From assembly GCA_907163345.1 (NCBI GenBank), contig CAJQUN010000223.1, positions 434,001 to 498,000 on the forward strand: a stretch of 64,000 nucleotides of DNA, given 5' to 3'. The DNA comes from Haberlea rhodopensis (taxonomy: Eukaryota > Streptophyta > Magnoliopsida > Lamiales > Gesneriaceae). The notes beneath the pieces are model-generated. The model was not told the DNA's origin, searched no databases, and saw only the letters and a list, made by a program, of their open reading frames with translations. Positions 43,609 to 54,766 of the stretch are shown in pieces (position 1 is the stretch's first letter; every line of letters starts with the position of its first letter). The translations under genes and the position numbers were made by a program.

Positions 43609-46239
43609 CTACAGCGATGCATCAGTATACATAACAAATCTGGAGTTCTCCGTAGGGATCACTAACACTGGCGCCGTCGTCAAGCGGTGCTTCAACTCCT
43701 GGAAGCTCTCCTCACAAGCTTCTGACCAAAAGAAAGGCACTCCCTTCTGGGTCAACTGAGTCAGCGGCTTGGCAATCTTCAAAAAGCCCTGGACAAAGCG
43801 CCGATAATACCCAGCCAAACCAAGAAAACTCCGAATCTCTGGCACAGAAGTGGGGGCAGCCCACTCCATCACAGCCTCAATCTTCTTGGGATCTACAGAT
43901 ATCCCGCTGCTCGATATGACATGCCCCAGAAACACTACACTGCTCAGCCAAAATTCACACTTACTGAGCTTAGCATATAACTGATGCTCTCTGAGAATCT
44001 GAAGCACTGTCCTCAAGTGTTTCACATGCTCCTCCTCGCTCCGGGAGTAGATAAGAATATCGTCAATAAACACAATGACGAACTGATCAAGATACTGCTG
44101 AAACACTCTGTTCATCAGACTCATAAAGACTGCTGGAGCATTCGTCACGCCGAACGGCATCACTAGGAACTCATAATGTCCATATCGGGTCCGGAACGCT
44201 GTCTTCTGCACATCTTCCTCTCTGACCCGAATCTGATGATACCCGGATCTCAAATCAATCTTGCTATACATCCTGGTACCTTGCAACTGATCAAACAGAT
44301 CGTCGATCCTTGGAAGAGGATACTTGTTCTTCACTGTAGCCTTATTCAGTTGCCGGTAATCGATACACAACCGCATCGAACCGTCCTTCTTTTTCACAAA
44401 GAGAACTGGTGCGCCCCATGGCGACACGCTCGGGCGTATATATCCATTGTCCAAGAGATCCTGCAACTGTTCTTTCAACTCTCTCAGCTCAGCCGGTGCC
44501 ATCCTATAAGGTGCACGAGAGATTGCGGATGTTCCTGGCAACAGCTCGATCCCAAACTCGACTTCCCTAGCCGGTGGGAATCCTGGGATCTCTTCTGGAA
44601 ATACATCAGCGAACTCTGCCACTACTGGCACATCCTCAACTCTTAGTTCCTTATCCTTTCCAGACGTGTCCACGGCATAGATAAGATAGCCCATGTGTCC
44701 ACGTTCCAACAGTTGAGTCATCTTGATCGCTGAAATCAACGGAATCTTCGCACGAGAACCGTTGCCATAGAAAGTCCACTGACTGCCCAACTCAGGTCTG
44801 AACTTCACCGTCCTCTGTCGGCAATCTACCACTGCCTGATATCTGTTCAGAACATCAATACCCAAGATGCAGTCGAAGTCTGACATGCCCAATATGATCA
44901 AGTCTGCCTTCAACTCGTTGCCCTCAAAATAAATGAGGCAGTCTGCCATAAACTGATCAGCAACGACATTTCTTCCAGTGGGTGTCGAGACAAGGAGAGG
45001 CGTGGGTAAAGAAGACGTGCGCATATGGTGTCTTTCCACAAAACCCACCGATACAAAAGAATGGGAGGCACCTGTATCGATCAAAATAAAAGCAGGGTAC
45101 GTAAATAAATGACACGTACTGGCAATCACCTCCTCTGGGGCTGCCTGGGCCTGCTCCCTGGTCAGTGCATACACCTGCCCCTGGGGTGGTCCTACTGTCT
45201 GACCTCCCGATGGTCGAGGCCCAAACTGCTGCCTCTGCTGCACTGTCCTATCCTCAAACCTCGGCCTGCTGCCCTGATACTCTGACTGTCCTCCCCGTGT
45301 GGGGCAATACCGAGCGATGTGGCCCATCTTGCCACAGACATAACATGCAGGACACTTGTTTGAAGAATGTGGCCCTCCACAATTGTTGCACCTCGGCTCT
45401 CCCGGCCTATCCCCTTGCGAAGACCCTCGATTTGCGGACCAATTGCCCTTCTTGTTATCCTGCTTCTGTCCAAAGTGTTTCTTTCCACCATATCGCGAAG
45501 ATGAAGAGGCACCACGGGGTTTAAATGGTTCCCCCCGAGGCCTCAAGCTGTCACTAGTCTGCCTCTGTTGCGGTACCGGTGGTGGCATAGCGTAAGCTCC
45601 CACTCCAAGCTCAGCAAGCTCCGCTCTTGTGAGAGCGTCATCAAAAGAAGTTGGGTTATTAGTGATAACCCGGTCATAGAGCTCCGGTCGCAACCCTTTC
45701 ATAAAGTTCCTCATCTTAGCGTGCCCACTGGTGGCAATGTGGGGGACGTACCTCAGCAATGAAGAGTACCGTGTGGCATAGTCTGCCACTGTCATGTTCC
45801 CCTGCCTCAGACTTGTAAACTCGTCCTCCTTTGTCTGTCTTGCTGCTGCGGAGAAGTACCGGTTCAAAAACCTAGTCCTGAAGAGTGTCCAGTCAATCAC
45901 AGCACCCAGTGCTCTCATCTCCATTACTGTGCTCCTCCACCACAACAGAGGTTTCTTGGCTAATTGAAATTCCGCTAGCCTCAGCCAAGCTGTCACAGCA
46001 CAAGGAGCCGATACAAAGATCTGCTCAAGTCTTTCCAACCACTCTTCAGCCTCTTCTCCGGACTCTGTCCCCTCAAACCGGGGCGGATGATAAGATAGAA
46101 ATTGCGTCAAGCTAATCTCACCCGATAGCAATAACTGAACCACTGGTTCCATGCCTACGGCCGGTGGAGGTAGAGGGTTCACTTGACCGACGCTTGCGTT
46201 CACACTACCAATATCTCCAACCTCCTCATTAGCAGCCAT
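43609..46239 (-). CDS. Tekay-C gag, protease and RT, ending in a TAG within RNase H
   Basis: The start at 46239 (MAANEEVGDIGS) is chosen by alignment to the other Tekay elements; an in-frame ATG at 46251 also exists. In order: capsid (LFRTRFLNRYFSAAARQ), basic linker, two C/H clusters (CNNCGGPHSSNKC; CYVCGKMGHIARYC), protease (LIDTGASHSFVS), RT (CIDYRQLNK, MPFGVTNAPAVFM, catalytic FIDDILIYS) and the first RNase H motif YTDASL. Gag and pol are one frame. TAG at 43609-43611 replaces the CAG seen in Tekay-A and Tekay-B. Confidence 0.92.
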   Translation of the reverse strand: MAANEEVGDIGSVNASVGQVNPLPPPAVGMEPVVQLLLSGEISLTQFLSYHPPRFEGTESGEEAEEWLERLEQIFVSAPCAVTAWLRLAEFQLAKKPLLWWRSTVMEMRALGAVIDWTLFRTRFLNRYFSAAARQTKEDEFTSLRQGNMTVADYATRYSSLLRYVPHIATSGHAKMRNFMKGLRPELYDRVITNNPTSFDDALTRAELAELGVGAYAMPPPVPQQRQTSDSLRPRGEPFKPRGASSSSRYGGKKHFGQKQDNKKGNWSANRGSSQGDRPGEPRCNNCGGPHSSNKCPACYVCGKMGHIARYCPTRGGQSEYQGSRPRFEDRTVQQRQQFGPRPSGGQTVGPPQGQVYALTREQAQAAPEEVIASTCHLFTYPAFILIDTGASHSFVSVGFVERHHMRTSSLPTPLLVSTPTGRNVVADQFMADCLIYFEGNELKADLIILGMSDFDCILGIDVLNRYQAVVDCRQRTVKFRPELGSQWTFYGNGSRAKIPLISAIKMTQLLERGHMGYLIYAVDTSGKDKELRVEDVPVVAEFADVFPEEIPGFPPAREVEFGIELLPGTSAISRAPYRMAPAELRELKEQLQDLLDNGYIRPSVSPWGAPVLFVKKKDGSMRLCIDYRQLNKATVKNKYPLPRIDDLFDQLQGTRMYSKIDLRSGYHQIRVREEDVQKTAFRTRYGHYEFLVMPFGVTNAPAVFMSLMNRVFQQYLDQFVIVFIDDILIYSRSEEEHVKHLRTVLQILREHQLYAKLSKCEFWLSSVVFLGHVISSSGISVDPKKIEAVMEWAAPTSVPEIRSFLGLAGYYRRFVQGFLKIAKPLTQLTQKGVPFFWSEACEESFQELKHRLTTAPVLVIPTENSRFVMYTDASL

Positions 46240-46435
46240 GATGTAATACAAATGTTAACAACAATTCAAAGCAGTATATATGTTATGCCGTTAGATAACA
46301 GGAATGAGAATACGCATGTTAGTATAACAGAATATACATCAATATGCACCATATGCATAAACATGCTTCAAATGTAAGCACCTAGCCTATCATGCTAAGG
46401 CTACCCTTCACTCGTTCCCGGGTTCTCTAACCACT

Positions 46436-46447
46436 GCTCTGATACCA
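46436..46447 (-). other. Primer-binding site (tRNA-iMet) of Tekay-C
   Basis: TGGTATCAGAGC on the minus strand lies four bases inside the 5' LTR. Confidence 0.9.
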
Positions 46448-46451
46448 CTAA

Positions 46452-48505
46452 TGTAAGGACCCTAATCCTTAAGTGCGGAATCAAGGCATAATAGAGCTAA
46501 TATAAATGATCAGAGTGAGAAATAACGTGTTGAGTTTATGAGCTTAAGCATTACATGCCAAAAATGAGGACTACCAAAAAGGATTAATTACATTCCAATC
46601 AATGAATGTTCAATTATAGTTTTATACTACTCCTAGAGTAGATACTATCCAAATAATCCCGTCCTTCAAGTCCCAAAAAGCATCCTCAAAAGCTCACCAT
46701 CTCAACCCGTTCAAGCCCTTCTATCATGCCAAAAAGGTACCTACAAGGACAACCCCCAAACATGAGCAATAATAATCATTCATATTCAACACAATATGAA
46801 GATAAAGCGTAAATGCATAATCATAATAAAACACTTCCTGTTTCCCCATGCATTTCAAACGCTTCCCGTTTGGTTGTCCCTGTACCATAACTCATGAGTA
46901 TAATCAATAGATTATTTTAAATGGTCTAAACATGTCATGAACATATACCATTTCATCAATACCAAATACTGATCACCAATCCCTAGTCTGTCCATCACAA
47001 TGTATTTTAATGCCCCTCGCTTATTTACATATAGACGGCATAGGATAACCTCGCTTCAATGGACTGCGGGACTCCCACCCCTCGCCTCTCATTGAGCGGC
47101 AAATACCCTTTCCTCGTCCTATATGATAACCACGCTCAAATGTGACATGCGGCGCTCCCACCCCTCGTTTCACATTTAGCGGAACCAAACCAAATAGCGG
47201 CAAGCATTAAAATCATCAAGGGATGACCACGACTCATGGGATATGCACCAATAATTATATGCATCTATAAACATCATGCATAACATGTATTTGCATCCAC
47301 TATGCAATACCACATATATACTTGCATCCACAATGCATAAACAATAAGTATATAAGATACATGTACCGTTGGGGTGCCCGTACGTCCACTACGTACCTTT
47401 CCAAAAGTGGATTTGATATGGCTTCAATTCCTCGGTTGCGTTGCTACCTGGGATGGTTCTACACAATCACACAACCCCATATTAGAAGCCAAATAATAGC
47501 CAAATACCAAAAATTTGACAAAATAAACCATTTTTCAAAATCCACTGGCGGCGATCGATCGCTTCCCACAGGCGATCGGTCGCCTCAAAATTTACACTAC
47601 GGCGATCGGTCGCCTCAAACATGGCGATCGATCGCCATCCCTTTGATTTGGCCACTGCCTCTCGGCGATCGGTCGCCCCATTTTAGGCGATCGATCGCCT
47701 AACCCGTAAAAATGTTACTGCCCCTTGGCGATCGGTCGCCTCTTTTCAGGCGGATCGCCTCGCACAGACATGCGTTTTTTTCACCATTTTTGGATACCAA
47801 AACCTTCCAATCCATCCCAATACTTAAACCAACCAACCAACAACATAAATATCAACATAAATCACCAAAATATACTTCAAAACAAGTATAAATCCAACAT
47901 ATAACCAAACCCACAACAACCCAACAAAACCCATTTTAAAACCATTCCAAAATCATACCAAACTCAATCAAAACCTTACAAAAATAACCATGAGGTATCC
48001 ATACCTCTTGGGGACCTCAAATCACCCAACAATCTCCACAAAACAATATTTTTGAAAGGTTTCTCTTCACCCCCAAGCTTGAGCTCGAGGAGGAAGGGTT
48101 TGTGGAATTTTGATTTTGGTAAAGTAAGAGTGATTGGTAAAGGTGGGGTTGGGGATAATAAAAGGTGAGTTTATTTAATTAAAAAGCATACCAAAATAAT
48201 TCCATGGTGTATAAAACACCCTAACATGATATTTTCCAAAGCATTAATTCAAAATGCACCAAAATATCAATTAAACACATGATTTCTAATCAATTGCTAC
48301 CAAGGGCAAATAAATCATGCTTCCAATAACTTTTACCCAACATGCACCACATGCATCCCGAAATGCAACCCCGGGTCATCCTATCCACATGATCATGCAT
48401 TTCCATAAGGTAAATAAATTCCAACACATAATTAATTACCACATAATTAATCATAATAATCGCAATTAATGCCCAAATACAATTAACCATTTCGGGGATA
48501 TCACA
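46452..48505 (-). repeat. 5' LTR of Tekay-C
   Basis: It starts TGTAAGGACC and ends GATATCACA, and is bordered by Athila-B gag on the right. Confidence 0.95.
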
Positions 48506-49555
48506 ATCTGTGGGTTCCCATATCCTTGGTTCGGATGGTCCCTCCACCATTGATTGTAATTGCTCGAGGGATTGTCATAGCCCCTTTGTGGTGGCCCTGG
48601 GAATCCTCCCGCTGCATTCACGTGTTCAGTGGTTGTCTCTTGTAGTGAGGGACATGCATCGGTGGGATGGTTCACAGCTAGACAGATTCCGTATGGCTTC
48701 ATCTTCCCCACATTGCCACCTGCCAGATTACGCACAAGAAAAGTTAGATCAGTCACTTGTTGTTCCAAATTGGATACATTTACCTCTTTTCTTGGTGGTT
48801 GTCCATGGCGAACATGTCCAAATTGTTGGGAGTTGGCCGCCATGTTAGCTATTAAGTTCCTTGCCTCTTCCGCTGTCTTGTCAATGAAAGCTCCTCCGCT
48901 TGCCGCGTCCACTAAGTTCCTGTCACCAGAAAGCAGACTTTCATAGAAATATTGAATTAACAAGTGTTCACTTATCTGATGTTGTGGGCAGCTTGCACAC
49001 AACTTCTTAAATCGTTCCCAGTACTCATGCAATGACTCCTCTTGGTATTGCTTCACACCGTAGATTTCTTTCCTTAAGTTAGTCACCCTTGAAGCTGGAA
49101 AGTACTTCTCAAGGAAGATTATTTGTAAATCAGTCCACGTGGTGATTGATCCGGAGGGTAAGTAGAATAGCCAATCCTTAGCAGCATCCTTTGGAGAAAA
49201 TGGAAAGGCTCTCAGTTTGATTTGCTCCTCCGTTACTCCACTCGACTTCATCGTAGTGCATACCACGTGGAATTCCATCAAATGTTTGTGTGGGTTCTCA
49301 CCGGCAAGACCATGAAAAGATGGCAATAAGTGAATTAGTCCAGATTTAAATTCGAAACTTACGTTATTCGCAAGAGCAAGGAAAGTGATGCAGAGAGGTT
49401 GTATCCATGTTAGGATTCGCCAACTGCCTCAAACTTTGATTCGCAGCCATCGTGTTCCTCTCTTCTTCTTCCTCAAGTAACCTTGCTTCTCTTCTTCTCC
49501 GCTGTAGATCGTAGTAAAACTTCTCTTCGTGATCGGAGGGTTCACCTGTACTCAT
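48506..49555 (-). pseudogene. Athila-B gag, N-terminal and capsid part
   Basis: ATG at 49555 gives MSTGEPSDHEEKFYYDLQRR. A one-base shift near 49375 moves to the capsid frame (FHGLAGENPHKHLMEFHVV, LRAFPFSPKDAAKDWLFYLPSG, ITTWTDLQIIFLEKYFPASR). It runs to YGNPQ, where Tekay-C is inserted. The C/H motif has lost its first cysteines (ICLAVNHPTDACP). This is Athila-type Gag; the copy is inactive. Confidence 0.88.
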
Positions 49556-49623
49556 CAACAAACCACAGTTGTATAAAACGAAATAAATAAAATAAAGTGA
49601 CGTTAACACAAAAGTAAATGCCT

Positions 49624-49641
49624 TCCCCGGCAATGGCGCCA
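49624..49641 (-). other. Primer-binding site (tRNA-Asp type) of Athila-B
   Basis: TGGCGCCATTGCCGGGGA on the minus strand lies about five bases inside the LTR. It differs from the Athila-A site at one base. Confidence 0.88.
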
Positions 49642-49646
49642 AAATT

Positions 49647-51139
49647 TGGTAGCGTTTATCGCGTACGCCCAAATTAACCATCTCAAGTTAATAACAATTA
49701 TGAATACATTAGCGTGAGTAGGGATCGATCCCAGAGGGAAGTGAATACTTTTATGTTAACAAGCATCAAAATATGGGTTTTCAAATTTCTTTAACTATAA
49801 CTAAATTAAACAAAAGCAAGCAAATCACTAGTTTATCAAGATTAAAAAGCAATTCTTGGTTTTCGGTCAACTTTACCTTTGGAAATCATTCACTTGATCA
49901 TCAAATTACTAAACATATGAATTCATTCAATTATTCATCAATTGAAAACTTAATTCCTCACATACCTTAATTGTAGTCAAAAGGAAAACAGCATTCAATT
50001 CGATTCTTATAAAATCTTTAACCAAAAATACACCCGTTAAGATTAAATCAATGATAGTTTCAAAACTAGTAAGCTTGATGAATCTAATCAATAAGAACTA
50101 CAGCCGTTAGAATTAATTATCCAATCGTTTTTCCTAAGAATTTAATAACACCAACAGTAGGTAATTATCAATCTTAGTTGCTTCTTAATTAGCATTAGAA
50201 ATTGTATGTGATTACTAGGTGATCAATCTATAAATCAAACACAACAATCATAAGATCATAATCTGAAAAACAAATTGAAATTGAATTAAACATGCAACAA
50301 TCAAACAAAAATTTTCACAAGTTTTTCTATTTCAAAGGCAAGTATCCCTCAACCAAGAATGAAAGTATTTAGCATTGCATAACTAAATCTAAAACTAACA
50401 AAAATTGTATTAAAAACATCAAACAATCAATAGAAAAGAAAGTTACTAAAGCGAAGCACGATTCCGGCTTGTTGATTCCGTCTTTGTTCTTCGAGCGTCT
50501 TTACCAAAATTCAAAGAAAATTATTCAAAAAATTATAAATATGTTCTAAGGTCTGAATTCTCTCCCAATGAGGCTGAAATTTCGAGTTATAGAGGTTATG
50601 AGGCTGAGGGGTAGGTTAGAATCCATGTAGGAAGGAAAGAAATCAAGAATCTAAGCTTTCCAAAACTCTGCTGGGGATTGCTCGGCGCTGGCTGGCGATC
50701 GACCGCCAGCCTTTATTTTATGGGCAGATTGTCTCTCCGATCGATCGCGGATTTTTGCCGATCGATCGCCGAGCCTTAACGTTTTCTGGCGAGTTTCGTA
50801 TTTTGGCCATAACTTTCTCATACGAACTCAGAATTTGACGAATCAGCTGTCCACGCGAAGATAATTGAAAGTTCTACAACTTTTCTATGGACCACATTTC
50901 CAAAACTTGGCTCAAACATATATAAATTTGAGGAGAAATGAGCAATATGTGTCTTGGATTCCGGTTTTTTCCTCTTTTCTTCAACTTTACTCCTTCTTTC
51001 ATCATTTTAGCTTGATTTCTTCACATTTTCCTACATTTACACAAATATACGATTAGGTAGCATATGTATCAATTTATCCGTCAAAATATACCAAATCGTA
51101 GACAATTAATCGTAATAGATGTGTCTATTTCTAGTCACA
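49647..51139 (-). repeat. 5' LTR of Athila-B
   Basis: The 1493-bp interval starts TGGTAGCG and ends AGTCACA, directly outside the primer site. TCAGT at 51140-51144 would be the target duplication, but the other copy is outside the window. It carries three GATCGATC-type palindromes at 50693-50772. Confidence 0.85.
50693..50772. repeat. GATCGATC cluster in Athila-B LTR
   Basis: It contains GGCGATCGACCGCC (one mismatch from a palindrome), then CCGATCGATCGCGG and CCGATCGATCGCCG separated by about ten bases. The LTR otherwise does not resemble the Tekay LTRs. Confidence 0.88.
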
Positions 51140-51466
51140 TCAGTCTGCTCGAAGAAAATAAGTGAGGCGCGGCCGTCACTTGGTTTAGGGCGTTCATCCC
51201 TTTCACAGTTGAAGATCAAGTCTAGCAACTTGTTCTTCAACATACCTTCATCGATTTAATCGTGTGGATACTGTAGAGGCAAGTCTGAAAAGTTTCGCTC
51301 ATGACTCGAGGACGTGTTGGACGTGCTACTTCGTGGAAATTTCTGCATCAAACACGCTATAAAGGTATAACTCTTGACACCCGATATGAACACCCGTATA
51401 GGTCCTCGGTTGGGAATCCAAGTTTTATTTTATTCCGCTGCGTATTTGCATGTTGGATTCCTTACA
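51140..51466 (+). repeat. Remnant of a copia LTR, right end
   Basis: From about 51245 it matches the end of the copia-7 3' LTR (about 61620-61831): ATCGTGTGGATAC, GACTCGAGGACGTGTTGGACG, CAAACACGCTA and a terminal GGATTCCTTACA. Athila-B abuts its left side, so Athila-B probably inserted into this older LTR and the rest lies left of the window. Confidence 0.75.
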
Positions 51467-52327
51467 ATTAATACATAGGAAATTGTATCGATAAGGATTC
51501 AGGCACTTGCTTATTCGAGGCTACTGAAGAGCAAGCAACATTCACTTGTTTTGACTTAGTTGAACCAGTAAAGGTGCATGTTATTCACGCTGGGGAGGAA
51601 GCATTCCGTAAGGTTGGTGATGAGAAGGCTGGTTAGGATGGATGAATTGGCTGGGATGGTGTCGGGTAATTCAACCTCTCCTTTGCTACTCAACCATGTG
51701 GAGTTAGGGGGTAGATGTCCAACAATCCAAGTAATTTCGATTTAAGTCTATGAAGAAGAAAACCGTGGTTTGCAAATATTGGATTGGTTTGATAAGAATT
51801 TCATTAACTACGTCCCAGATAAAGATAGTATTTTTTTATGTGGAAGTTATGGAAAGTTTGGGATCCGAAGCTATGGAATTACATGGGGATGAAGAGTCAT
51901 GTACACATAGTTGCTCTAAGGATGCAGATGAAGATGTGGCGAAGATCGTTTCACGAGTTACACGAGTATCAACAATATCAACCTCAAAGACTTAAAACTT
52001 ATGTGATAGGTCACGCAAAAACAAAATCAAATTTAGGTTCTAATTGGCTTATTATTTCGGTGTATATGTATTCTGTTTAACAATTGTTCCACTTTGTAGT
52101 GATTTATGTAATAATTCATGTTTTACGTATAAGGGGTTAAGAATTTAAGATCTTATTACCCTTATACTATTTAGTTTATTATATTATAATAAAATAAGCG
52201 ACGACATGTCATTTTTTACTTTAAAAAAAAAATCATTAAATAAGAATCAAATAGATGTCCCCACATAATTTGGTGGAAAGTATCAAACTGAAATCCCCAG
52301 CTTCTTCTCCCATCAAACAAACGCAAA
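51467..52327. other. Upstream region of the acyl carrier protein gene, no recognised gene
   Basis: The stretch has short open frames (51520-51640 and 51750-52080) that read like decayed coding sequence, but I recognise none of them. The last 200 bases are AT-rich and must contain the promoter of the downstream gene. Confidence 0.5.
52179..52198 (+). promoter_or_regulatory. Possible TATA region of the acyl carrier protein gene
   Basis: TTATATTATAATAAAATAAG lies about 130-150 bases before the ATG at 52328. Position and composition suit a plant TATA box. AT-rich flanks make a chance match possible. Confidence 0.3.
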
Positions 52328-54766
52328 ATGGCGGCGGCTTACGCACTCCTCAAGTACCTGAGAGTGAATGTGAATTCCGGATTGCCGATTCGAAACCCTA
52401 GAGCTGGCGCCGGCGGGCTATCGCATCTCATCAGACGCCATTTCTCGGAGGAAGCAAGGGGCTCTTTCCTAGACAAGTCCGAGGTTACCGATCGTGTCTT
52501 ATGTGTTGTCAAGAATTTCCAGAAAGTCGATCCCTCCAAGGTAGCCCTCTCATTTCCCTATTTTCTAATTTCCCCGGGATACGTTTATGAAGATATTTTA
52601 GAAAGTTGGGAAATATTAGCTTTGCGGAGCTTATGATGTTTAATATGTTGTTTTTTTCTTCTTCGATGAAGTGATAGTAGAGACTTGATGTACGTGAAAT
52701 CGTTAAGTTGCTTGAAATATAATTGGAGGTGATTATAAAAAAATCAGGGTTAAGTATGATTTTTTTTAATTTGACCTATATAATTATAAGGGAAGAAAGA
52801 TGTAGTAAAAATGGTAATGCCGGAGTAAGAACAATGTTCGGACAGAAAGTTTTTGAATTATTTTTTGATGTAGTAGTATGATTTGTTCTACGATGACCAT
52901 TAGAATGGTGGATTTAACGTTAAGAATTTGTTATTTTGTCCAGTGGATTGCTCAATTTTTTTGGTGCCTAAGGTAGTTATTTGTAGTATTTGAGGTGATG
53001 AAGTGGTTAGAAACATTATAATTGTAATAGTTTTTATTTGCCGGGGGAAAGCCAAGATTTGATGTATAAGGTGCTGTACACTTTTCCCATTCTAGTTGTG
53101 AAAGGCCCTGGGATAGCCATCTTCTCTGCTACTAATTCATCCATGTTCCCACACAGTACACATTATCTTTTGATGAAAGCCGATTCTATTTTTTGCGCAT
53201 CGTGTATAAGCTTCGAAAAGATTTTCATCATGCAGAACACTGTTTTTGCTTTCAAGAAATGATGTATTACATTGTTTAGCTCATTCCGAATCTTAGAAAT
53301 TTGGTAAGTATTGACAGAATTTTATGAAAATTAAACAAGGTTTTAGTATAATGAGCCAGGCCTTATGTTTCGAGCTAATGACAATTTACCCCCATTGGTA
53401 GCGATAATAGACATTTTACCTCTATGTGGTTTTTAAATAGGCATTTTACTCCCTCTGTGGTATTCCTAATAGGCACTTTACCTCTATGTAGTTTGCAAAC
53501 CATAGCATACACGGAGGATGTGTTTTTCACCTATTCACAAACCGCAGTGGTGGTAAACGGTCTATTTTCACAAACCGCAGGGGTGGTAAACGGTCTATTT
53601 TCAACTAAATGGGGTAAAGTGCCTATTAGGGATACCACAGGGAGGTAAACTGTCTATTTACAAAACACAGGGTTAAAATGCCTATTTGGAAAACCACATG
53701 AGGGTTTGTTGCCAATAACCCTTTTGTTTCATGTTGCAATTGAGACCTTCAAGACCAACCTACTTCATTTTTATGAGCCATGACATCATTTAAATAATTG
53801 TGAAGAAATTTTGACAATGTCACATTGGATACTGATTAGTTTTGGAAAAAACAAGAACACCACCCATCCGCCCCCAAGGCTTGTATATAGTAAGAAAATC
53901 AAGCCCTTCTCGATTATATGTTTCTTCAGATAATTGTTCATTTTTTGTGATCTTGTACTTGGTTATCTATACGTATATATATGGGTGGGTGATAAATGGC
54001 ATGCCTGTTCGCACACAGATTGCGCTCTTCACGCACACGAAAGGGTCCTTATTGCTTTGCTGGATTGTTTGGTGGGACTTGCATGCTGATGGATGCAATA
54101 AGGGTATAATAAGTATCATGAGGAGGCTTTTTTCAAAGCTTGCTTATTGTGTTTTCCTTGCGCTGCCTTGTAGCTACTACTTGTCCAGAGTTCTTAACCA
54201 TGTCTCACTGCTCTACCTCACTCTGCTTTCCGTCGTCCAATACAATAATAATGCATATCCATTTTGCTTGGAGGGTGCATGATTTTGGACAATCTTGAGA
54301 AATCATTCCTATGAATTTTAGGCCAGGAACAAAGCCTGGAGAGTATAATTAAGTGTTGAAAGCCAGCAGTTTGATTTTGGAGACGGGTTTCTTCACATTG
54401 CAGGAGAAGGATGCACAAACAATGAATTTCTTTTCTTATGCATCTATGGATCTCCTTGTCTTCCTTGTACTTTTCCTTGGCTAATTGATAGATGTATTTG
54501 AATAGGTTGAGGACATTGTTTCTTTTTGTTGCATTGCATGTAATTTTATTTGATTACTGACATTGCTTAATATTCTAAATAATTTTTAGGTTACACCGAA
54601 TGCTCATTTCCAGAATGATCTTGGTCTAGATAGTTTAGACAGTGTGGAAATTGTGATGGCTCTTGAGGAAGAGTTTGGGTTTGAGATTCCTGACAATGAA
54701 GCAGACAAAATAAGCTCCATCAGTCTTGCTGTTGACTTTATTGCATCTCACCCTCAGGCAAAGTAA
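52328..54766 (+). CDS. mtACP2: Mitochondrial acyl carrier protein, two exons
   Basis: Exon 1 is 52328-52540 and exon 2 is 54590-54766. The intron starts GTAGCC, ends TTTTTAG and is in phase 0, giving 129 residues. Residues 1 to about 40 (MAAAYALLKYLRVNVNSG ... HLIRRHFSEE) are rich in R, A and S and look like a mitochondrial targeting peptide. The mature part has the conserved NDLGLDSLDSVEIVMALEEE block. Ser86 of DSL is the 4'-phosphopantetheine attachment site, and EFGFEIPDNEADKI is the acidic recognition helix. The end IASHPQAK is typical of plant mtACP2. The protein carries acyl chains for mitochondrial fatty acid and lipoate synthesis in the matrix, and the family also supplies subunits of respiratory complex I. 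Length and sequence match the family, with no damage seen. The gene symbol is by resemblance to the Arabidopsis paralogue, from memory. Confidence 0.96.
52541..54589 (+). other. Intron of the acyl carrier protein gene
   Basis: The 2049-bp intron separates the targeting peptide and N-terminal helix from the carrier core. It is AT-rich and contains a fold-back element at about 53374-53722. Splice sites are CCAAG|GTAGCC and TTTTTAG|GTTACA. Confidence 0.9.
53374..53722. mobile_element. Fold-back (MITE-like) element in the intron
   Basis: The left half contains GTGGTATTCCTAATAGGCAC and the right half its complement with one change, GTGCCTATTAGGGATACCAC. The inverted similarity extends outward on both sides through CTCTATGTGGTTTTTAAATAGGC-like and GCCTATTTGGAAAACCACAT-like blocks. 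The centre carries a short direct repeat (ACAAACCGCAG...GGTAAACGGTCTATTTTC, twice). No ORF is seen. A non-autonomous DNA transposon is likely; the superfamily and target duplication are not clear. Confidence 0.7.

Larger units (their letters stand above)
39603..48505 (-). mobile_element. Tekay-C: Ty3/gypsy chromovirus, nearly intact
   Basis: LTRs at about 39603-41660 and 46452-48505 (2054 bp) differ at about ten sites by eye. The primer site and polypurine tract are present, and gag-pol is open except for one TAG. The right end is clean (GATATCACA, then ATCTG). At the left end the terminal TGT is replaced by CAG and no ATCTG is found, so the element tip and some flanking gag have been lost. 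Confidence 0.93.

Noticed and set aside
52328..52636. Single-exon 102-residue version of the acyl carrier protein
   Set aside because: It reads into the intron. The donor GTAGCC after codon 71 and the exon at 54590 give the complete carrier domain.
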